DNA of 64,000 nt from Fibrobacter sp. UWB16 (GTDB lineage Bacteria > Fibrobacterota > Fibrobacteria > Fibrobacterales > Fibrobacteraceae): the NCBI RefSeq assembly GCF_900215325.1, contig NZ_OCMS01000002.1:558001-622000 (forward strand), read 5' to 3'. A program made the translations under genes and the position numbers. This document shows positions 60,570 through 64,000 of the stretch, piece by piece (positions within the stretch are counted from its first letter, which is position 1; each line of letters opens with the position of its first letter). The notes below the pieces were generated by a model. It saw only the letters and a program-made list of their open reading frames with translations, was not told where the DNA came from and ran no database searches.

Positions 60570-60700
60570 AATTACAAATTTGGGAACTCTTTGAGTAATG
60601 CTACCCGTACCGCATGCGGGCGGGGCCCCAGCTCGGAGTTGCGAAGGCCGCACGGGCCCCTCCCTGCACCCTCCCCATCCTTGGCCGACGCGAATGTAGT
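60570..60700. other. GC-rich spacer between tonB and the TPR gene
   Basis: A GGGCGGGGCCCCAGCTC / CGCACGGGCCCCTCCCTG stretch, much more GC-rich than the flanks and with several inverted words (GGGGCCCC, GGGCCCC). It may form RNA structure controlling the TPR gene, or be decayed repeat DNA. I see no gene. Confidence 0.35.
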
Positions 60701-60701
60701 G

Positions 60702-61718
60702 ATGAAAAGTTTATCTCAGAAAGAAATGTTTTTTATTAAGAAACACATCTTTCTTTCTGTGCTTTGCTTCTTGCTGTTTTTGCCGTTGAATGTTTTTGCT
60801 GCGGATGATTTCTTCTTCAAGGCGAACGAACTTTACGACCAGGGGCGTTACAAGGAATCGGTGAAGTATTACCGTGCTGCGATTGACGATGGCCGTTACG
60901 AGCCTTTTGCGTGGTTCAACTTGGGCAATGCCCTTGTGCAACTCGGCAAAAAAGAAGTCGCGATGGTTGCTTACAAGCGCACTGTTGAACTCCTTCCGGA
61001 CTTTGTAAAGGCTTGGATGCTTCTCGGCGACCTCTATTATCTCGCCGAATCTCCTAGCGATGCGATTGTCGCCTACAATCGTGCCATTGAACTTGGGACG
61101 GAAACGGACCACATCCATTTTGCCCTTGCGGAATGTTATATGAAAGGCAGCGACTGGACGCTTGCCCAAAAGCATTTTGAACGTGCGCTGGCGCTAAACC
61201 CGGACCGCATGGATGCCTGGTACGGCCTTGCCGAAGTCTATGAAAAGCTTGGCGATTACGAATATGCGGTGAAGACGCTCAAAAATGCGCTCCAGATGAC
61301 AGCGACCGCTGGCGCCGACGTACATTACACGCTCTCGTATTATTACCGCAGCATGGATTCTACGCGGCTCGCTCTCAATGAAATGGAAAACGGCATCATG
61401 ATGGATCCCGAAAACGTTTCCGCTCGCCGTTATCTCGCTCAAATGTACGTCAAGAATGAATCCCCGTGGATGGCGATTTTCACGCTCGAAGAAGGCCTCC
61501 GCCACAAGAAAGGAATTGCGGACTTGAATCTTGATTTAGGGCAGATTTACTTTACGCAAAAACGTTACGACGAAGCGTTTGAATGTTACATGAAGGCTTG
61601 GCGTGCAGGCAATTCTCAAGGTCGCATCGGTGCTGAAAACGTTGGCCACATCTTCTCGAACGCTGGCGACACCGAAAAAGCCGAAACCCTCTACGCCCGC
61701 ATCCGTGATAAGAAATAA
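60702..61718 (+). CDS. Exported TPR-repeat protein of the TonB operon
   Basis: About 338 aa from ATG 60702; ATG 60726 (MFFIKKHIFLSVLC) is equally possible. A signal peptide ending LNVFAADD is followed by eight or nine TPR units (ANELYDQGRYKESVKYYRAAI, WFNLGNALVQLGKKEVAMVAYKRTV and so on). It ends in AETLYARIRDK. It follows TonB-like genes, as TPR proteins do in TonB2-type clusters, and probably scaffolds a periplasmic or outer-membrane complex. The GC-rich stretch upstream (60590-60690) is in the same frame but is not convincing protein. Confidence 0.82.
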   Translation: MKSLSQKEMFFIKKHIFLSVLCFLLFLPLNVFAADDFFFKANELYDQGRYKESVKYYRAAIDDGRYEPFAWFNLGNALVQLGKKEVAMVAYKRTVELLPDFVKAWMLLGDLYYLAESPSDAIVAYNRAIELGTETDHIHFALAECYMKGSDWTLAQKHFERALALNPDRMDAWYGLAEVYEKLGDYEYAVKTLKNALQMTATAGADVHYTLSYYYRSMDSTRLALNEMENGIMMDPENVSARRYLAQMYVKNESPWMAIFTLEEGLRHKKGIADLNLDLGQIYFTQKRYDEAFECYMKAWRAGNSQGRIGAENVGHIFSNAGDTEKAETLYARIRDKK

Positions 61719-61774
61719 ATGAAGAAAAAAGAATGCATCACTAGGTTTCTGTTTTTTTTGAATTTATTAGCGGT

Positions 61775-62533
61775 ATGTTAAAGATGAATTGGTTACCACT
61801 AAGATTATTTTTATTTAGCATATTCTTTGTCTCACTTTCTGTTTTTGCGACAGAATCGTGTGATTATTTTGTAAATGAAGTGAATTCTTTAAAGCCTGAA
61901 GATACTCAGGCTTTTTTTAAGGGAAAAATTGATTATTCAAAAGCTTATATAGAGGTCCCTTTTTTAGAAAAAATGGAACCGGGGATATATTTACATGTTA
62001 GAGAACGTGTTGTTGTAAATGCTTATATTCCCAAAGAATCGAAAAAAATGTGGATATATAAAGAACCGCTTTTGTATCGTTCTGAAATAGAACGGTTTAC
62101 TCCTTGTATTGATAAACATGTGAAGGCGAATATGGATTATTTCCTAAAAACATGCCTTTATGATAAAATTCTCTCTCATGAAGATGTATTTGATCAACTT
62201 GCTTCATTTATGAGAGAAAAATATGAAGAATTAAGTAATTACTGTAATCGAGAAGATAAAATAAAAGTTGCAATTGTTTATGTGATGGATGATCGAAGTG
62301 TTCGAATGAAACAGTTCGACAGTCCGACTTGTTTAGATGATTCCTTCGATGTTGATCCAGTTGTTCGAGAATGGCGTGCTGTAGATTCTCTAGTCAAGGA
62401 ACTTGTCGAGCCTTTCGATGATAAGTGTGATTGGCGGAATTTAGTTCCGAACCCTAAACAATTTTCGGATGAAAAATATAAACGGGATGGTTGGTCGCTT
62501 GTTTTAACAGAAAAGGATTGCCCAGAATTATGA
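61775..62533 (+). CDS. Exported hypothetical protein (AT-rich)
   Basis: 252 aa. The signal peptide (LRLFLFSIFFVSLSVFATES) precedes an acidic mature part with several Cys (ESCDYF, FTPCIDK, KTCLYDK, NYCNRED, PTCLDDS, DKCDWRN, KDCPEL). No family is recognised. The AT-rich codon use contrasts with the operon before it. Its TGA overlaps the next ATG (62530-62533). It is the first of three coupled exported proteins. Confidence 0.65.
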   Translation: MLKMNWLPLRLFLFSIFFVSLSVFATESCDYFVNEVNSLKPEDTQAFFKGKIDYSKAYIEVPFLEKMEPGIYLHVRERVVVNAYIPKESKKMWIYKEPLLYRSEIERFTPCIDKHVKANMDYFLKTCLYDKILSHEDVFDQLASFMREKYEELSNYCNREDKIKVAIVYVMDDRSVRMKQFDSPTCLDDSFDVDPVVREWRAVDSLVKELVEPFDDKCDWRNLVPNPKQFSDEKYKRDGWSLVLTEKDCPEL

Positions 62534-63156
62534 AACATCTAATAGTTTATTTGTTGCTGGCCTGTTCATCTGTCTTGGCTTATAATGATAGTCTTGTTTA
62601 TTCGTTTTATTCATTAAAGAATATGGTAGCTCCGAATGAATACCGTAAAAACGACTTTTCTGCAGTATTTGGAAATACTGTATTTGAACAAAATGGTTTG
62701 TTCATTTTTTACGAACGTTTAGGAATTCAACGTCTGTATGTTAGAAGTGATGAAAATCGTGAAAGGGAATGGAATGTTTATCAGTTGCCTGAAACACATA
62801 TGCTACCGTGGCTTCATCCTGAAAAATACATGGAAAAAAGAAGTCAATTGCTAAAAGAAAATTTTTTTGTTGAAAAATGTAAGACGCAAATACCTTCAGA
62901 TGAACTTCTGCTTGCTGATTTAGATTCTTTACATATTGATATGCATCTCTATGTTGTGCCAGGAAAATCGTATAACCGAAATTTAGATTATGTAATAATG
63001 GGCTTTTCACAAAAAAACGGGAAACGACGTTATTTTTATTATGTCAAATATAATGACTTTTGGGAAAAGAAAGAAAAACGTTTTGCAGTGTATGCGAATG
63101 TGTTCAAAATTATGGAAAATATAGACGAAAAGATTGTTTTCCCGGAGTGTCGATGA
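62530..63156 (+). CDS. Exported hypothetical protein (AT-rich)
   Basis: About 208 aa from ATG 62530; the longer frame from 62491 is rejected because of the ATGA overlap. The signal peptide is MKHLIVYLLLACSSVLAYN. The mature part is basic and aromatic (YERLGIQRLYVRSDENRE, KWEKKEKRFAVY-like end). No family is recognised. Its stop overlaps the next start (63153-63156). Confidence 0.65.
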   Translation: MKHLIVYLLLACSSVLAYNDSLVYSFYSLKNMVAPNEYRKNDFSAVFGNTVFEQNGLFIFYERLGIQRLYVRSDENREREWNVYQLPETHMLPWLHPEKYMEKRSQLLKENFFVEKCKTQIPSDELLLADLDSLHIDMHLYVVPGKSYNRNLDYVIMGFSQKNGKRRYFYYVKYNDFWEKKEKRFAVYANVFKIMENIDEKIVFPECR

Positions 63157-63884
63157 AAATATTTTGTTTTGTGCTCTTTGTTTTTTTAATGGCTTCGTGC
63201 AGTTTGTTGCCAATTAATACTTACAAAGGCGATTTGTATGAACGAAAATTTTTTGTTGAAAAATTGAAAACAGATTATTTTGAAGAATGGGGTTTAATCC
63301 GTACAACAGGATATGGCGTTAATGTGAAATGGAATAAAAAAGTTGTTCCCAATGATTCTTCTGTTAAATTTGTATGTCGAGATGTTTCTGGCATTAAAGG
63401 TTTCTTTGCTGGAAGATTGATTCATGATGAAAAAAAAGAAAAAATAATAGTGGAGTGTTTCAGTCAGCCGGAGAAACCTATAAATTCTTATTCTTTTAAT
63501 GATTTGTTGATAAAAAGAATGTTGAACCAGCATCGTCTCGTATGGACTCTTAAGGATTCGGTTTTCAAGATTCTTTATGGTGGTGATAGTATTCAAATTC
63601 TTTCTGGAGAGTATTACAACCATAGATTAGTTTGCTCTGAAAAAGACCCCCAAGAATGTATGTTTGATTCTGATTTTGAAAAAAAGAAAGATGAAATATA
63701 TTTTGATGGTCCTTTCTACGAAATTTCTTTACCCACAAAAGGTCGTGTTCGTTCTTTGAAAATTCTGAAAGATTTTAAGAATTCTTCCGCTTACGAGCAC
63801 CTAAAACTCGACCCATCTATTCTCCCGCTCGAAAGCCCTGGCTATAAGAAACTCCGCGAACAGGAAAATGCGTTAATCAAGTAA
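63153..63884 (+). CDS. Putative lipoprotein (AT-rich)
   Basis: About 243 aa. The lipobox is FLMASCSLLP, Cys near residue 16. The mature part is unrecognised, with a strand-rich first half and a helical, basic end (KLREQENALIK). The last codons (from ~63790) are GC-richer than the rest. It is translationally coupled to the previous gene by ATGA. Confidence 0.65.
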   Translation: MKIFCFVLFVFLMASCSLLPINTYKGDLYERKFFVEKLKTDYFEEWGLIRTTGYGVNVKWNKKVVPNDSSVKFVCRDVSGIKGFFAGRLIHDEKKEKIIVECFSQPEKPINSYSFNDLLIKRMLNQHRLVWTLKDSVFKILYGGDSIQILSGEYYNHRLVCSEKDPQECMFDSDFEKKKDEIYFDGPFYEISLPTKGRVRSLKILKDFKNSSAYEHLKLDPSILPLESPGYKKLREQENALIK

Positions 63885-64000
63885 AAACTTGCGAGATAAA
63901 ATAAGCGAATAAAATGAGAGCGCACAGCAATTTTTCGATGTTGATGAATATTGTATATTCATTTAGAAAATATTTACTGTCTACTTCCTACTAATCTCTA
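63885..64000. other. Right-end gap
   Basis: AT-rich DNA ending in CTGTCTACTTCCTACTAATCTC, a copy of the pyrimidine-rich repeat seen at 46332 and 52051. I see no gene. Confidence 0.5.

Overview
The window is most likely from Fibrobacter (phylum Fibrobacterota), close to the rumen cellulolytic Fibrobacter succinogenes. The clues are two lipoproteins with the Fibrobacter succinogenes major paralogous (FISUMP) domain behind poly-serine linkers, a 1.7-kaa secreted GLUG/InlB-repeat adhesin with a poly-Ser linker and a C-terminal sorting-like domain, a GH9 cellulase, and small GTCATCCTGA...GGATCCAGT-type repeats in most gaps.

Layout. (1) 1-9556: the distal end of an extracellular contractile injection system (eCIS) locus. 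It holds the tail of a baseplate-like protein, the CIS tape-measure protein and the AAA+ ATPase, then a signal-peptide/GH18-like/3-TM protein. All are coupled by ATGA overlaps or tight spacing. Three tandem ORFs follow that share one N-terminal leader: a 73-aa relict, a 393-aa unknown and a 936-aa protein with an eCIS-core DUF4157 domain and deaminase-like motifs. They look like a cargo cassette with an exchangeable, AT-rich payload. (2) 9.6-12.8 kb: a DUF1353 protein, an HD-GYP membrane sensor and tRNA-Arg(CCT). (3) 12.8-24.6 kb, mostly minus strand: a YciO-like protein, YraN, a Ser/Thr kinase coupled to an FHA-ABC exporter, aspartate aminotransferase coupled to an RND/MMPL exporter, an outer-membrane barrel (+), and RuvB/RuvA. 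(4) 24.6-29.8 kb: an accessory, repeat-rich stretch with ~170-bp MITE-like elements ending in GGCTCTGTCAAG, small ORFs, a frameshifted gene, a glutamine amidotransferase and a FISUMP lipoprotein. (5) 29.8-40.3 kb: the surface and secreted set, namely a caspase-like protein, a secreted protein, a second FISUMP lipoprotein and the giant GLUG protein. (6) 40.5-56.3 kb: housekeeping and envelope genes (AsmA/DUF748, GH9, DUF218, RimI, TsaB, Ddl, an epimerase, PurF, UbiA family, RsgA, a NadD-like protein, a RluA-family synthase). (7) 56.5-61.7 kb: an energy-transduction operon (DUF3450, ExbB-like, ExbB, ExbD, TonB, TPR). (8) 61.8-63.9 kb: three AT-rich exported proteins of unknown function, coupled by ATGA overlaps.

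The most interesting material is the eCIS cargo cassette. Two cargo genes are identical over 54 bp of their leader and then diverge completely, and one carries HGE...PCxxC zinc-deaminase motifs behind DUF4157. The repeat biology is the second theme: intergenic repeats have become in-frame coding sequence in rsgA and in the first exbB-like gene. All functional assignments come from reading motifs; no database search was possible.
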